DNA from: Chrysoperla carnea
Taxonomy: Eukaryota; Arthropoda; Insecta; Neuroptera; Chrysopidae
Length of the DNA stretch: 64,000 bases
Direction: 5' to 3'
Assembly: GCF_905475395.1 (NCBI RefSeq)
Contig: NC_058339.1
Location: 90,406,520 to 90,470,519 of the forward strand
A model generated the notes under the pieces. That model had not been told where the DNA came from. It saw only the letters and a list, made by a program, of their open reading frames with translations, and ran no database searches. Made by a program: the position numbers and the translations under genes. Below, one piece after another: positions 54,801-63,524 of this stretch; the stretch's first letter is position 1; each line of letters opens with the position of its first letter.

Positions 54801-57800
54801 ATATGTCTTGGTTTTCGAAATATCGAAAGCTAAATAATTAAAGAAAATTTTTAATTTTCGATATTTTGACACTACCGTGCTCATACATCCTTAACTAGCC
54901 CGACACAGCGGTTTTTTTTTTGTTTCCAATAATTTATTAAGGTTTTATCTTTAAATTAAATATATATTTTTTTTAATTTCCACCGATTAGTTTTGGAGGA
55001 ATCTATAAAAACATATCATTCATCTATCGTTTTCAGTTAAGACTAATATAAAATATGTCGAATTTTGAAGTAATTTATTTATTAAAATAATCGGGCAATC
55101 CCCCCTAAAATTTTCAGAATTGATTAAGACTTACTCATACTTCATATTTGAAAAAAATCAAGCCTTTTATCCAAAACTGTCCTGGCGCTCGTAAATCCTT
55201 AAATAGAAAAATATAACAAAAACTGTACTTTATTTTATTAAATTGTGATCCATGGTACAAGATCATAATGTATCATGCATCACATCTTAATGTATTTTGG
55301 ATCATAACCCTCTCTGTTTTAGCGCTTTATTCAATATCTAACCTTCTCAGCTTACTCAGGGGAACAGCTTCGTAGAATGTATGTGTTTGAAACATTAAAA
55401 CCCTCTATAAAATAGGCATCCTTTTCTCGGGATTTTTTATTGATTCGGGAGGAATAAGACATTTCTTTTCACTTATACTTCGCTCTCTTATTAAGAAAAA
55501 TAATTTAATGTACACAAGTAAACCTATTAGCAAAAATCAGTGGTACAGTAATCTATTGATTCAAGGTATATGACAGTTCATCTTTTTAAATTTTACCTAA
55601 TCAACCATTCATTAAAACAGAAATGTAGCATGAGAAAATATTCACCCATAAGCGGATAAAATGTAACAGTAAACGCACAATAACTTGAAAAACTAAAATA
55701 TAGGGGATAATTATGACGTCGAATTGGCCATATTACCCATAAAAAAAGTAAAAATAGACTTGATACCATGACTAAATTTGAAAGTGAGATTAAAATTGAT
55801 AAAAAAATGAAGAAGTTATAAGCAATCAAAGATTGCATTCATAGGTTCCCATCTCGTTTTAGCAATACAAAGATTTATATGTAATCTCTAAGGCGGTCCC
55901 CGCGTATGACGTCACTAGCGGGAATCTTCCTCTTTGTTAAATTAGGAATTTTAAACGTTCATATCTTGCATACTAGTAAATATTTTTAGAAACAAACTTT
56001 ACTTTTCTGTACGTCTAGTAGAAATTCTTCACCTGATAAAAAAAATTAGTCCGATCCAATATTCTTATTTTTATTTTACTCGAAAATAAATGCACATGGA
56101 CACTAATTGGGATCCGCGGTACTACACCTTCCCTTACTACTATAGTACACAGATATGTTACGATAATATTAATGTATTGTTATCACGCAATCTTGGTAAG
56201 ATTACTCTCTGTAGCACATACACAGCACTGCTGAACGGTACCCTATTCGTGATTAGAACCACTTTACTTAAACTACAAGAATAGAATATTTACTTATAAT
56301 CATGATTTTCTGAACTTTTCTCCTCTTGTTTCTACACGTTTTTTGATTTTTTTTCTATGTTGTGTGGGCTTTTAATGCAAGCGAAAAGATAGAGATTTAT
56401 TGCCTACTCACATACTTCTTTTTCTGGTTGGTTATTTTCTTTTGTTTACATTTTGAATTAAAACCGAATAACGGTTTATATCGTATATTATATACCTGGT
56501 AAATTTATACGATGACCTCCTGCGTGTAGAGTACACGGTTTGATGGTCAAACCCGAGAATGTTGATTGAAAAAAAATTATTTATTTAGTTTTTAAAATTT
56601 TTTATAATTCTAGTTGAAATCTTTGACCTGCTGAAACATTTCAGTGAGAAAAATTTTTTTGCCTATGGTCACTTAGTTTAAGCGTTTGACATGAATTACA
56701 TTTATATGGATTAACTGCGTAGTTTCCCAAAAATAATTCGACTTAGTAATGTATATCGACTTCGTTGAGGTGTCGATCTAAGCGTATTAACGACAATATG
56801 ATCCGAAAACAATTTCATAACATTCGGTCGAGTCGAATTTTCATTTTTATTTACTTTTTATAACTATTTATTATACTGAGAAGTAATTTGAGTACTCATG
56901 GCTTGTTTATTTCATGATACCAACTTCATTTGGATTAAGCGCGTTATTTTTTCTTTCTTTTCTGTACAGAAATCATAAACTTTCGATATCTTAACGCAGG
57001 ATTAGGTCTAATTGCTTTTGGCTATATTGAGAAATTATTTTAGAAACTATTCTTAAAAGCAAATTTGGCCAAAAAAAACATAAAAATCGTTCTTTCTAAG
57101 AAAAAAAAAATCCTTAGATAATTTTTTTTCAAATGAATAAATGATACATTTCGTAAATTTTGATTACAGCAATCAGGTGCGGTGAGTGAGACAATCCATA
57201 GTCATCCCGATCAGGATGGATTGGTAGCGAGCTCAGCAACAATGAAGATACCAGCTGAGAAATCCTTATTTTTAGGACCATCGTCAGCAATGGAACTGCG
57301 TTGCGTATCACAAATACCTGCTGTACCACAAATCCCCCCACATCATACAGCACTGACCACAATTTTTAAATCACCACATTCATATTTGAGTAATCAAACT
57401 TGGATGGAATGGTCGAAAAATTCAGGTAAATATAAATATGTTAATAGTTATGCCCTGTTTGCTGATAATGTAGCATTCTATAGGTGAAATAATTTCTTAA
57501 ATCTGTTATGTAGCGAATTCAAAAATGACGGTTTGTGTATATTTTCACACAAAATTTCATCCCCTGTTTCAACCCTTTAGGGACTGAATTGCAAAAATCA
57601 AAAGATTCTTTAACCAAATTTCAAAAATTCTTAAAAGACACCTACAGTACAAAATCAATATGCTCTCGCAATTTCAAACTTCTATCACTAGCGATTTAGG
57701 CTGAGCATTGATATAAATGTCGGGGAATTGACCCCCTCCCAGATAATTTCCCCCTTCTGAAATGTTTCTTATTTTTAATAATGTACAAAAAGAATTATTT

Positions 57801-58152
57801 TGTAAAAAAAATCATCAAAATCGGAGGTGTTATTGAGGACTCCCAAGTAAAAACATTGATGCGACTACAAATTTGTAACGATAAGAAATATTGATCATAG
57901 AAAGAAACTGTTAGTTTGTTAACACGATAATTAAAAAAATAAATTAACAATATCGTTGGAGATAGATAAAAAGTTACTGGACTAATAATTGAAATTCTTT
58001 TTTCAAAATTAAACATTAAACTTGAGTATAAACAGGATATTTATACAATTATTTATATTGTTTTTTAATTTTTGTTTTTATTTCCAGGTTCAAGAAATTC
58101 TCATATATTTTCATTATATTTAATATCGTATTTAATGTTGCAAATTTTTTAA
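30881..58152 (+). CDS. Beaten path-like immunoglobulin protein (4 exons, complete, 330 aa)
   Basis: Exons are 30881-30956, 47480-48075, 57170-57425 and 58088-58152; phases close. Exon 1 encodes a signal peptide (MFEFQHLWWL then a hydrophobic core). Exon 2 carries Ig1 (C52, W66 in NSVKWYKDEEEFFRYMP, C156 in AYKCEIS) and starts Ig2 (C203). PLQNPAILTFPVAGVHL after the WYK motif is the hallmark of the Drosophila Beat family of motor-axon guidance proteins, which bind Side-family receptors. Exon 3 completes Ig2 (C269, LRCVSQI). Exon 4 encodes SRNS and a 16-residue hydrophobic tail, consistent with a GPI-anchor signal. Ig1 contains an Asn/Tyr-rich insert (about residues 104-126). The sub-family is not assigned. 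The exon 1 join across 16.5 kb rests on phase and signal-peptide character and is the least certain part. Confidence 0.85.
31585..31975. mobile_element. MITE with ~42 bp TIRs, beat-like intron 1
   Basis: The left TCCTAAAAGGTGAGAGATAG and onward to TTTAAATTAGA (31586-31627) pairs with the right CTAATTTAAAGTATTATTC to AACCTTTTAGGA (31930-31972), with few mismatches. The interior is ~300 bp with no ORF. Confidence 0.7.
32304..32392. repeat. Short hairpin repeat
   Basis: AATGGTGGAAGTGCAA at the left pairs with TTGCGCTTCCACCATT at the right, around a ~55-base AT-rich loop. It could be a very small MITE remnant. Confidence 0.6.
33110..33650 (-). mobile_element. HINE-like element, highly diverged
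   Basis: The stem-loop end (CATGTGAAAACCAACAATTG) is near 33122, and the central blocks TTTGCGCCCTCACGGATAAA and CTAACGGTTTACAAGAT are at 33364-33475, separated by unrelated sequence. The ATACCATG end is missing. Confidence 0.5.
34068..35283 (+). mobile_element. Family C TIR element interrupted by a complete HINE-like copy
   Basis: The left TIR CGAGCACTAAGGAAATTTTA and the right TIR GTCTTGGTGCTCG are both flanked by TA (34066-34067, 35284-35285). Extra sequence near 34230-34380, and an inner CGAGCACGGTAGTGGGAACAC, suggest another older insertion. The HINE-like element at 34702-35245 sits near the right end. Confidence 0.65.
34702..35245 (-). mobile_element. HINE-like element nested in a family C element
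   Basis: The empty site in the intact copy at 9485-9500 reads GGTACAAATAATTTCAAC. Here it is GGTATA, element, AATAATTTCAAC. No target duplication is visible. Read on the minus strand, the element sits between ATT and TATACC, i.e. between two Ts, as described for Helentrons. The core has four GGAC units. Confidence 0.7.
35938..36152 (-). mobile_element. HINE-like element, truncated
   Basis: This reverse copy keeps the portion from GCTGTAAAAATTTCAGCTCG through the (GGAC)4 core to CATGGTACAAAAAT. The stem-loop half is missing. Confidence 0.6.
36752..37771 (+). mobile_element. HINE-like element with an internal satellite
   Basis: Both ends are present: ATACCATGTATATATGAAAT at 36754 and the stem-loop with TTTTCACTTGTTT at 37745-37771. 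The usual (GTCC)n core and flanking conserved centre (from GTGTTCATGAAATC to the GTCAATTGGGTC block) are replaced by about 650 bp of a tandem ~307 bp repeat. Confidence 0.65.
36850..37506. repeat. Satellite-like tandem repeat, ~307 bp unit, ~2.1 copies
   Basis: The units start at TTACTCGGCCAAATAATTTT and are nearly identical: AAAAATCGATACAA recurs at about 36918 and 37226. Each unit is internally inverted: TATAAGGTAATTTTGACCC and its complement GGGTCAAAATTACCTTATA both occur. The unit is therefore a palindromic dimer. Confidence 0.75.
38453..38942 (-). mobile_element. HINE-like element, internal deletion
   Basis: Both ends are present (AACAAGTGAAAACAAACAATTG and CATGGTATAATAAC). The GTTTACCCGTGAGGGC block and the GTCC core plus following segment are deleted. 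Confidence 0.6.
39738..39770. mobile_element. Family B left-end fragment
   Basis: AAGGTGTTTTGATTCCAAAA then CGAAAGTGTTA matches the left end of the 30195 copy and abuts the HINE-like element that follows. Confidence 0.45.
39771..40303 (-). mobile_element. HINE-like element, reverse
   Basis: The copy is near complete from AACAAGTGAAAAAAAACAATTG to TACCTTGCATATTA. The last part of the palindrome end is lost, and the core is reduced to GGCCGGACAACCGG. Confidence 0.6.
40305..41300. other. AT-rich intron 1 sequence of the beat-like gene
   Basis: No gene or recognisable element was seen. Runs of TAATATT and TATTATAA dominate near 40330-40520 and 40900-40960. Confidence 0.4.
41305..41712. mobile_element. 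Fold-back MITE, family B, copy 3
   Basis: TTCTGTATAAATTTCAAATC, CTCTGTACGGTTTACGATCA and GGTGGTATATGAAGAAGTAA match the 30195 copy, as does the second half (CTCAAGTTTTAAGCTTTAAA). The left end is slightly truncated. Confidence 0.65.
41759..42304 (-). mobile_element. HINE-like element, complete copy
   Basis: This full-length reverse copy runs from AACAAGTGAAAACAAACAATTG to ATACATAGTATAATA. It is close in sequence to the copies at 7884 and 34702. A short deletion falls near AAGATGGACAGGACCC. Confidence 0.65.
42348..42378. repeat. Microsatellite (TGTACTG)n
   Basis: The 7-base unit GTGTACT is repeated about four times. Confidence 0.7.
42772..43778. mobile_element. ~1 kb TIR element with internal tandem duplication
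   Basis: CTATATCTCTGCGAAAAATC at the left (about 42790) is inverted at the right as GATTTTTCGCGGAGATATAG, continuing inward to TGTACTTTCTAGTTTTG and its counterpart CAAAACCAGAAAGTACA. Two ~300 bp internal copies start near 42840 and 43262 and share AAATTTTATATRAAGTTTAG, TTTTCTTGAAAATGAGCT and CGAGCTTTTTGGA. No long ORF is present. Confidence 0.65.
44334..44360. repeat. Microsatellite (AAT)n
   Basis: This run of TAA/AAT trinucleotides has about nine units. Confidence 0.8.
44637..44800 (-). pseudogene. C-terminal fragment of Helitron Pif1-like helicase
   Basis: On the minus strand an uninterrupted frame of about 52 codons reads GQSLKACGLNLEHSCFSHGQ and then LYVACSRVGRPSALFVFAPD, ending in VVYHKVLK and TGA at 44637-44639. 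SHGQLYVACSRV is the last conserved motif of the Pif1-type helicase of RepHel transposases. The rest of the protein is absent, so it is a fragment. Confidence 0.8.
44826..45000. repeat. 47-bp tandem repeat, ~3.7 copies
   Basis: ATAGATGGCRCCACCRYCGA recurs at 44835, 44882, 44929 and 44976, exactly 47 bp apart, joined by AAATAAATGTTAGTTCRAT and AAGTTTACC. Outer copies share CACCACCGCC; inner copies share GCCACCATC. It directly follows the Helitron helicase fragment. Confidence 0.85.
45580..45655 (+). mobile_element. HINE-like internal fragment
   Basis: AATAACTTTTGTTTGAAAAA, GTCGTAAACATCA and CTCGCGAGGGGGCAAATTAG match the central block of the family. The flanking parts are missing. Confidence 0.45.
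45660..47160. other. Intron 1 sequence of the beat-like gene, no feature
   Basis: Only AT-rich sequence and short chance ORFs were seen. Confidence 0.4.
47170..47315. repeat. Single inverted relative of the ~160 bp tandem repeat
   Basis: TTTTTGACCAGAACCACAAA and CATATCGAAAAGGGTGAGGTG are the complement of blocks in the array at 7083-7440. It lies 165 bp before beat-like exon 2. Confidence 0.5.
48573..48690. repeat. Dispersed repeat D, copy 2
   Basis: It shares TTATATATTATTACTCTAGC, TTCCTTTAT and ATTCCATGATTCAC with 15195-15320. Confidence 0.5.
49583..49601. repeat. Microsatellite (AT)n
   Basis: A run of about eight AT dinucleotides in beat-like intron 2. Confidence 0.7.
50545..50940 (+). 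mobile_element. Non-LTR retrotransposon relic (reverse transcriptase C-terminal part)
   Basis: In plus-strand frames broken by stops it reads SKTKCMVISKQK, then NQYVYLGALIVENGRCAHNI (about 50640-50703), then weak matches to the 'KT..L..P.LLYG.E.W' region. These follow the order of the RT end in RTE/Jockey-like LINEs. Frameshifts and stops show it is inactive. It lies in beat-like intron 2, in the same orientation as the gene. Confidence 0.7.
52435..52644 (-). mobile_element. 5S rRNA-derived retroposon with target duplication
   Basis: A 119-nt 5S-like sequence (minus strand, 52610 to 52492) is preceded by a ~34-nt GC-rich leader and followed by T-rich sequence. Direct repeats of 25 bp flank the insertion (52409-52433 and 52645-52669, beginning AACATTTTTTACCC, identical apart from an A-run). 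This supports insertion by target-primed reverse transcription. Confidence 0.7.
52492..52610 (-). pseudogene. 5S rRNA-like sequence
   Basis: On the minus strand it contains ACACCGGCTCTCGTCCGATC, GAAGTTAAGCAACATTG (box A region) and TTGGATGGGTGACCGCTTGA (box C region), at 5S positions, with total length matching 5S (~119-120 nt). It ends in T6, a Pol III terminator. The 5' arm and the loop near position 65-72 (AGTACAGTCAG) diverge from insect 5S, so I treat it as a retroposed derivative and not a ribosomal gene. Confidence 0.8.
52973..53345 (-). pseudogene. mariner transposase relic
   Basis: In minus-strand frames it reads LVNRRGNILLLDNATP (second catalytic Asp region), VLPHSLYSPDLSPKNNHIFK (third catalytic Asp in YSPDLSP), HFDNYLAGRTF, VDFIESRA and DGINRLVFGWQKCTDSNSA, then a stop at 52973-52975. 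These are consecutive C-terminal motifs of mariner (D,D34D) transposases. Frameshifts and stops divide them, and the N-terminal DNA-binding half is missing. Confidence 0.85.
54702..55201 (-). mobile_element. Family C TIR element, reverse, ~500 bp
   Basis: The left end CGAGCGTTAAAATTAGG and right end CCTGGCGCTCG are flanked by TA (54700-54701, 55202-55203). The interior is the complement of the 9155 copy, plus an inner stretch ending TACCGTGCTCATACATCC that also occurs in the 34068 copy. This long form is probably the ancestral one. Confidence 0.65.
55715..55960. repeat. Dispersed repeat H, copy 2, with a CRE-like palindrome
   Basis: The first 110 bp match 6555-6672. The following part includes CCCGCGTATGACGTCACTAG and then CGGG, with a perfect TGACGTCA at 55907-55914 inside a CCCGC/GCGGG inverted pair. 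Whether any factor uses it is unknown. Confidence 0.45.
57540..57870 (+). repeat. Dispersed repeat E, longest copy, beat-like intron 3
   Basis: It includes TTCATCCCCTGTTTCAACCC, TCATCAAAATCGGAGGTGTT, ATTGAGGACTCC and ACATTGATGCGACTACAAAT. All of these are found in parts of the copies at 22.3, 24.6 and 25.0 kb. Confidence 0.55.
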
Positions 58153-58690
58153 AGAAAATTTATCATTTTAAGTTTCTGTGTATAAAAAGAAAATCGTGGT
58201 ACAAATTTTTTAAAAACGAAATTTTTTCTTTAAAATCTGTTTCTTTGCAGTTTTTTTTTTGGAAAATGGGGAAACATTTTCTATAAAACGATTGTTTGCA
58301 GTAAAAAAAAAACTGTATACTGTGTAAAAAATAATAATACAAAAAATATGTTAAGGTGACCATAGACGTTTAGTTTTTTGCCATATAGAAGTCTGTGACT
58401 TTTTGTCCGCGAGAAGTATATATATATTTGAATCCACCATTTTTTCATTTGAATGAAAACGCAACGTGTTAATAATCGAAGTCTCGTGATTTCAAAAATA
58501 TTTATTCGCATGTTAAAAATATCTATCGTCTTCTAGTTCTTCTAGTAAAGATGACGGCAAGTTCGCGCTTTTGTAGAATATAGTATCCGAAAAGGATCGA
58601 TAACGGACGGAAGTAAGTCATCGGGAAATACTATGGAAAGTTGCTTATCTTGAAATACACAAAAAAACATTGGAAAATAAAGTCAAGCAA
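58153..58690 (+). terminator. Probable 3' UTR of the beat-like gene
   Basis: The region follows the TAA at 58150-58152. The first clear AATAAA is at 58676-58681. Sequence alone cannot place the true cleavage site. Confidence 0.35.
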
Positions 58691-59364
58691 ACAAGAGGAT
58701 CGATTTAGTCAATAATAAAATAGTTTTCTACCTGCTCTGAAGAAGAGTTCACAAATGTCGGATTCAAATACTGATCCTTTGAGTGCATTACTATAACTAA
58801 GTCAGTGATTTTTCACATATCAATTTAACTAATTTTGAAAAAGAATCTACGTCTGTGGTCAGCTTTAGACTGTTATTTGAAACATATGATTTGATTTTTA
58901 TGTGTTTACATTTTTTCCTTCGACTTTGATGTTACTTTTTTTAAGATATTCAAATTACAATTATTTTTATTTAAAACAAATTATCTTCAGAGATCAAAAA
59001 AATATAGAAAAGGGATGTAAACACATACGTCAAAACGAAAACGGAATAGAATTACACAAAATCTTTTTATTTATCAAAAAAATTATTAGAGGCGTTTAAA
59101 GGTTTCATATTTGTTTTCTTTATTCTAAATATTTGTGATATTTTCTGTCATTTTTTTATATTAAGACAAGTAAAAATTACGGAACGAACAAATTCTATTT
59201 GCATTTATTACGTAATTAGTTTTCTGTTATCTATTAACAAAAAAGGAAAAGTCATTTCGTCACTATTATCCGGAGCAGACTTTAGCCGGCTATATTATTT
59301 TCGCCAGATCAATATTTGTCTAAAACGAAGTTTTGATCAAAATTTTAATCGAATTTTACAATTT

Positions 59365-59792
59365 TTTTAACCCGTCAGCATTCGCATAACCGTTCGGTAA
59401 TCTATAGTCGCGTGGTGAGAGATTTGCTCAAGTTTTCTGCACTTGTGTCAAATATTTCAGGCGTTAAATATTTTTGTAAATCATAACTTCTACAAACATT
59501 TTTTTTACACTAGCTAATGAAAAATAATTTGATTACGTGATTATCGAATGACCTTGGAGAGTGAAAATGTTAGAGAAATATTCTAAATAATAAAATTCAT
59601 TTTAACTAATTTCACCATATTTCTATCGAAAGGTTTTTTTAAATTTTTCTGAGTATGGCTTGTACTAAACGAAAGTACACGAATGGGCTAGAAAATTTCC
59701 GAAGGTAATATTTTTTGGCTTACACATTTACTCTTGTGGTGAGAGAAATTCTAATAATTTCTGAAGGACTTTATTTATATTGACGGGTTAAG
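59365..59792. repeat. Possible MITE ending in TTAACCCGTCA
   Basis: TTAACCCGTCA at 59368 is inverted as TGACGGGTTAA at about 59780. GTGGTGAGAGA occurs near both ends. The internal symmetry is weak, so this is tentative. Confidence 0.35.
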
Positions 59793-60039
59793 GGAAAAAT
59801 GGAATTCTCTTTGGAAAAATGGGAAAATATTTTCCAATTTCAATGAGTATCACCTATGAAGGTAATTTTGACTAAATAATTACATTCATTTGTAGATTTT
59901 GTCTGCCTGTTTTAAGATATGGCATCAATTAAGTTAGAGAAAAATCCTGTACATAATTCCACCATAAAAATATTTTGATGACGCCCTGATAAAAATTAAA
60001 TATCATTATTATTGATGATAAACAAAGACTTTATTAGAA

Positions 60040-61000
60040 AAAGAAACAAACATTCGAATTATTTATTATTTTTAAATAATTTTTAAAAATGTATAAAGAA
60101 AAAAAAAATATTCCGTGTGCCAAATGAATAATGTTTATATTGAACAAAAAAAAATTAGAAAAAAAAAAATGTTTTAAAATTATTTTTTTGTAAAAATAAA
60201 TAAAAATAAAATCGAAAAAAATATTTGAAATTCTTGTAAATAAATAAAATAAGGAAAAAAACTATAAATAATATATTTGTGAATGTTCAATATTAAAAAA
60301 AAAAAAAAAAAAATAGATATATTTACAAAAATAAAAAAAAAATTTTTAAAAAGTGTTTAAAAAGAAAAGTTAAATATAAATGAAAAATACACATAATTGA
60401 TTATAAATAAATGACAAATGAAAATTTAAGCCAATCAATAAATTATTTATAAAATTATTTAAATTAAAACAAAAAATTTTACTTTTAATTTTCGTCCAAT
60501 TTTCCCTCTAAGTTCCCAGAATGTCCAAGTTCTAACAGAATCCACCCTTAAAATTTCATATGTAAGTCTCAAATATTTTCATACACTCATTTTTTTTGGG
60601 AACGACCTTCAATGCTTTTTTTGTATATTTTGAGATGACAACAAAATAATTTGGAAAATCTTATGGGCTTTTATTTTACAAAATTTCACACTTCTCTGCT
60701 TCACTCTGTATGTAGTAAATAATTTTTAAAGAGTCAAAAATTAAAATTTTATAATAAATTTTTTGATTGGACCACACAAAACAAAACAAAAAAAAAAAAC
60801 TTCATTGATGTGTGTACCTTAATTAAAATTAAAAATAATATTTTAATTATTATAAAAATAAAATTGCACAAAAATTTCCTGTATTATTAAAAAAATATAT
60901 TTAAAAAAATAATAAAAAATAAAATTGTATACTGTATTATAAAATAATGTTAATTATATTGCAAGAAACACACACGAATTTTTTTATTATTCGTTTTTAT
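60040..61000. other. Very A-rich intergenic sequence
   Basis: Long poly(A) and AAAT runs (for example A17 near 60296) dominate. No gene or named repeat was seen. Confidence 0.5.
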
Positions 61001-61334
61001 TTTTTGGGATAATTTTCATATTCTTTCATAAAAAAATCCTTCCTAATTTACCAACAATATCCCTGGAGTATTATTATTGGGTAAGTTTTTAATTTTTAGT
61101 ATTTTTATAAACTTTATTCTTTAGATTGAATGTGCAACAGGTAAGAAAAGTTATAGTAACGTAAAATGGGGTGAATCGAAACGGCGAGGTGAGTAGAAAC
61201 AGTAGAATATTCAGCAATAAAATTTCGAAAAATGTTTTTTGCTATTAATGTTCCTATGCTACACTTGTGGTAAAATCTACTTTTCGAAAGAATTTAAGCA
61301 ATTTTTTCACAGATTAAAACTTTCAGAAATTTTG

Positions 61335-61692
61335 AACATTTAAAACACGAGATAATTAATGCCTAAGTTCCCAATTTTAACAATTTACGTCAAAATTATT
61401 ATTTCGAAAACAAAACAAGGTGACTATATTTATTTTTATTTTAAAACATTCCTTTCAACTCTCCTACTTTTTTTTTTTTAATTCTGCCGGGAAAATTTTT
61501 TAATATCGTTAAAAGTAGCTGAGGTACAGTGAGTTTTGCTTTGATTTGACCCTCGAAATCATAAAATTTGTGGTTCATTATCTCGCGATCTAAACGATCA
61601 AAAATTCTGCAACGGATCTCACAGCTAACATAATTCTGAGTCTGTGCAAAAATGGCCAAATCTGTCGATAAGTGCTTTCATGCTGGAAATAC
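61335..61692 (-). repeat. Dispersed repeat F, copy 2 (reverse)
   Basis: AAACACGAGATAATTAATGC, TATCTCGCGATC and CTAACATAATTCTGAGTCTG are the complement of blocks at 27640-27965. Confidence 0.55.
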
Positions 61693-62109
61693 TGCTTATT
61701 ATTATTTTTACCTTAAATATTCACCGAAAATGTATTTCCGATGTTTTATTTCTGGATATCCCACTGTTTCCATTCACCCCATTTTACAGTAAAATTTGAT
61801 TTTAACGACAATCCGTCTATTATGACTTAAACGGAGATATATGGTCTCAGAGTAAATCATATTAACATCGTCGAAAAAAGGATGAGTTTGCATTAAATCA
61901 GGTATTCGTGAAATTTGAATGGTAGGTATTCGATGTCTTTGAGACTCTTCGTTTAAGTTTACTCCCTCGGAATTCAAGTTAAGTTTATTTCTATACGGAA
62001 GATAAGTTATCGAGGATTATATTTCTAACAACTTTTATTTTAGTTTTCAAAAATACTTCTCTTAGCACCACTAAAATCACATATAATATCCGGTGTAAGT
62101 GTAATATAT

Positions 62110-62355
62110 ATCAAGGTATACTAAGCTTAGCCCAAAGTTTGTAACGCTTAAAAATATTGTAGTTCGAACAAAATTTTAGTATAGGTGTTCATACAATCAT
62201 CTAGAGAGTCCTTTTGCGGTTGTCCGCCCATCTGTCTATCCGTTTTCCTGCCATAGGAAAACTTAAATAAGAAATTTATTTAATATGAGGCTGAAATTTT
62301 TATAACGTGCTCAGGTCGAAAAAAGTGAGGTTCAGTTTGCAAATGATTTTTAAAA
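62110..62355 (+). mobile_element. HINE-like element, old diverged copy
   Basis: AAGGTATACTAAGCTTAGCC, AGTTTGTAACGCTTAAAAAT, GGTTGTCCGCCCATCTGTC and AAAAAGTGAGGTTCAG are recognisable. About a quarter of positions differ from the intact copies and the second half is lost. Confidence 0.5.
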
Positions 62356-62699
62356 AAGTTTTACAACTTTGAGGACCTGTAATTCATAAATCAATTGAAG
62401 GGAATGGGGAAATTTTTGCCATTTTTGGAGTAAGTTTTTAAAAGTGCTTGGATCTTATAACATTGGAGGATATCGTAGAACACTGAATTTTATCTAGATA
62501 AGTTTTATAAATTTAGTGTAAAAATATTCAATAAAGATTAAACCAAAAATTAATGACTTGATCAAATAGATATTTAACACAAAATTTATTACTTTTAAGT
62601 GTTATTACCTTGAAAATTTTCTGTATATTTGGTCTAGCGCCAAACATAGTATTTTAGCCAGGTATAGTCAAATCTTTCCAAAAGTACTGCAAGTTTAAG

Positions 62700-63235
62700 A
62701 TGACCACGCACAAATCTTGTGGTAATTGGTTCCACTCTAAATTGTCTGGATTTTTGATTTATTGAGATTTGGAGTTACTAACCTGTCCTTTTTTACTTAC
62801 TCTCGTGATGAGAAAAATTCTCACAATTTCTTAAGGGCTAGAATTTTTTTTTTTAACTGTAGATACGTTGAAAAAATCTGAAAACTTGAGTAAAATTTAC
62901 AAAATTAAAAAAATGACCGACATATTTTTCTTGTACAGAACCCTAAACTCTCACTTGAAACATATCTAAGAACACTTTTCATTAAATTACATTTTTGCTT
63001 AAAATCTTTTCCAAACTGAACCGATTTTGAAGATCATCGCCAATTTTTTTGTTTTTTCGGGTTCGAAACCCTAAACTGGCATTTGCAATATAGCTAAGAA
63101 CACTCTCCATTAAATTAGGTTTCATACGAAACAAAAAAAATCAAAAACGGTTCATTCGTTTAGGCACTACTATCCCACAGACAGACAGACCGACAGACTT
63201 TATATATAGACAGGCAGACACACACTTACATAGTT
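62700..63235. repeat. Dispersed repeat I, copy 2, with GACA microsatellite
   Basis: Two diverged internal copies share 'ACCCTAAACT...AAYATATCTAAGAACACT..YCATTAAATTA' (about 62938 and 63068). A (CAGA)n/(CAGG)n stretch follows at 63178-63222. A reverse relative lies in RECQL intron 6. Confidence 0.5.
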
Positions 63236-63524
63236 TGTCAAACTTATAACAATGCAGTCCGGGGGTAAAAATAGATCAAATTATATAAAAATAGAAAAGA
63301 TTTCAACCACATTTACTTTTTGAAAAAAGTTATTTGTGTTTAAAATGGAGAGTAAGTAAAATGCCTATAAATCGAGTGCTGACGGGTAAGTAAGTATTTT
63401 CTTCACTGTTAAAATTATCTTCTTCATTTTTCTTTTATGGTGGCATTTAAAATTGGAAATCATAAAATGAGTATTTTAGCGCATTTTTATACATTATAAT
63501 TGTGTATGAACGTATTTGCGTGTT

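Noticed and set aside
55593..55838. 81-codon hydrophobic minus-strand ORF
   Set aside because: It overlaps dispersed repeat H, and the hydrophobicity reflects T-rich codons. There is no splice or family support.
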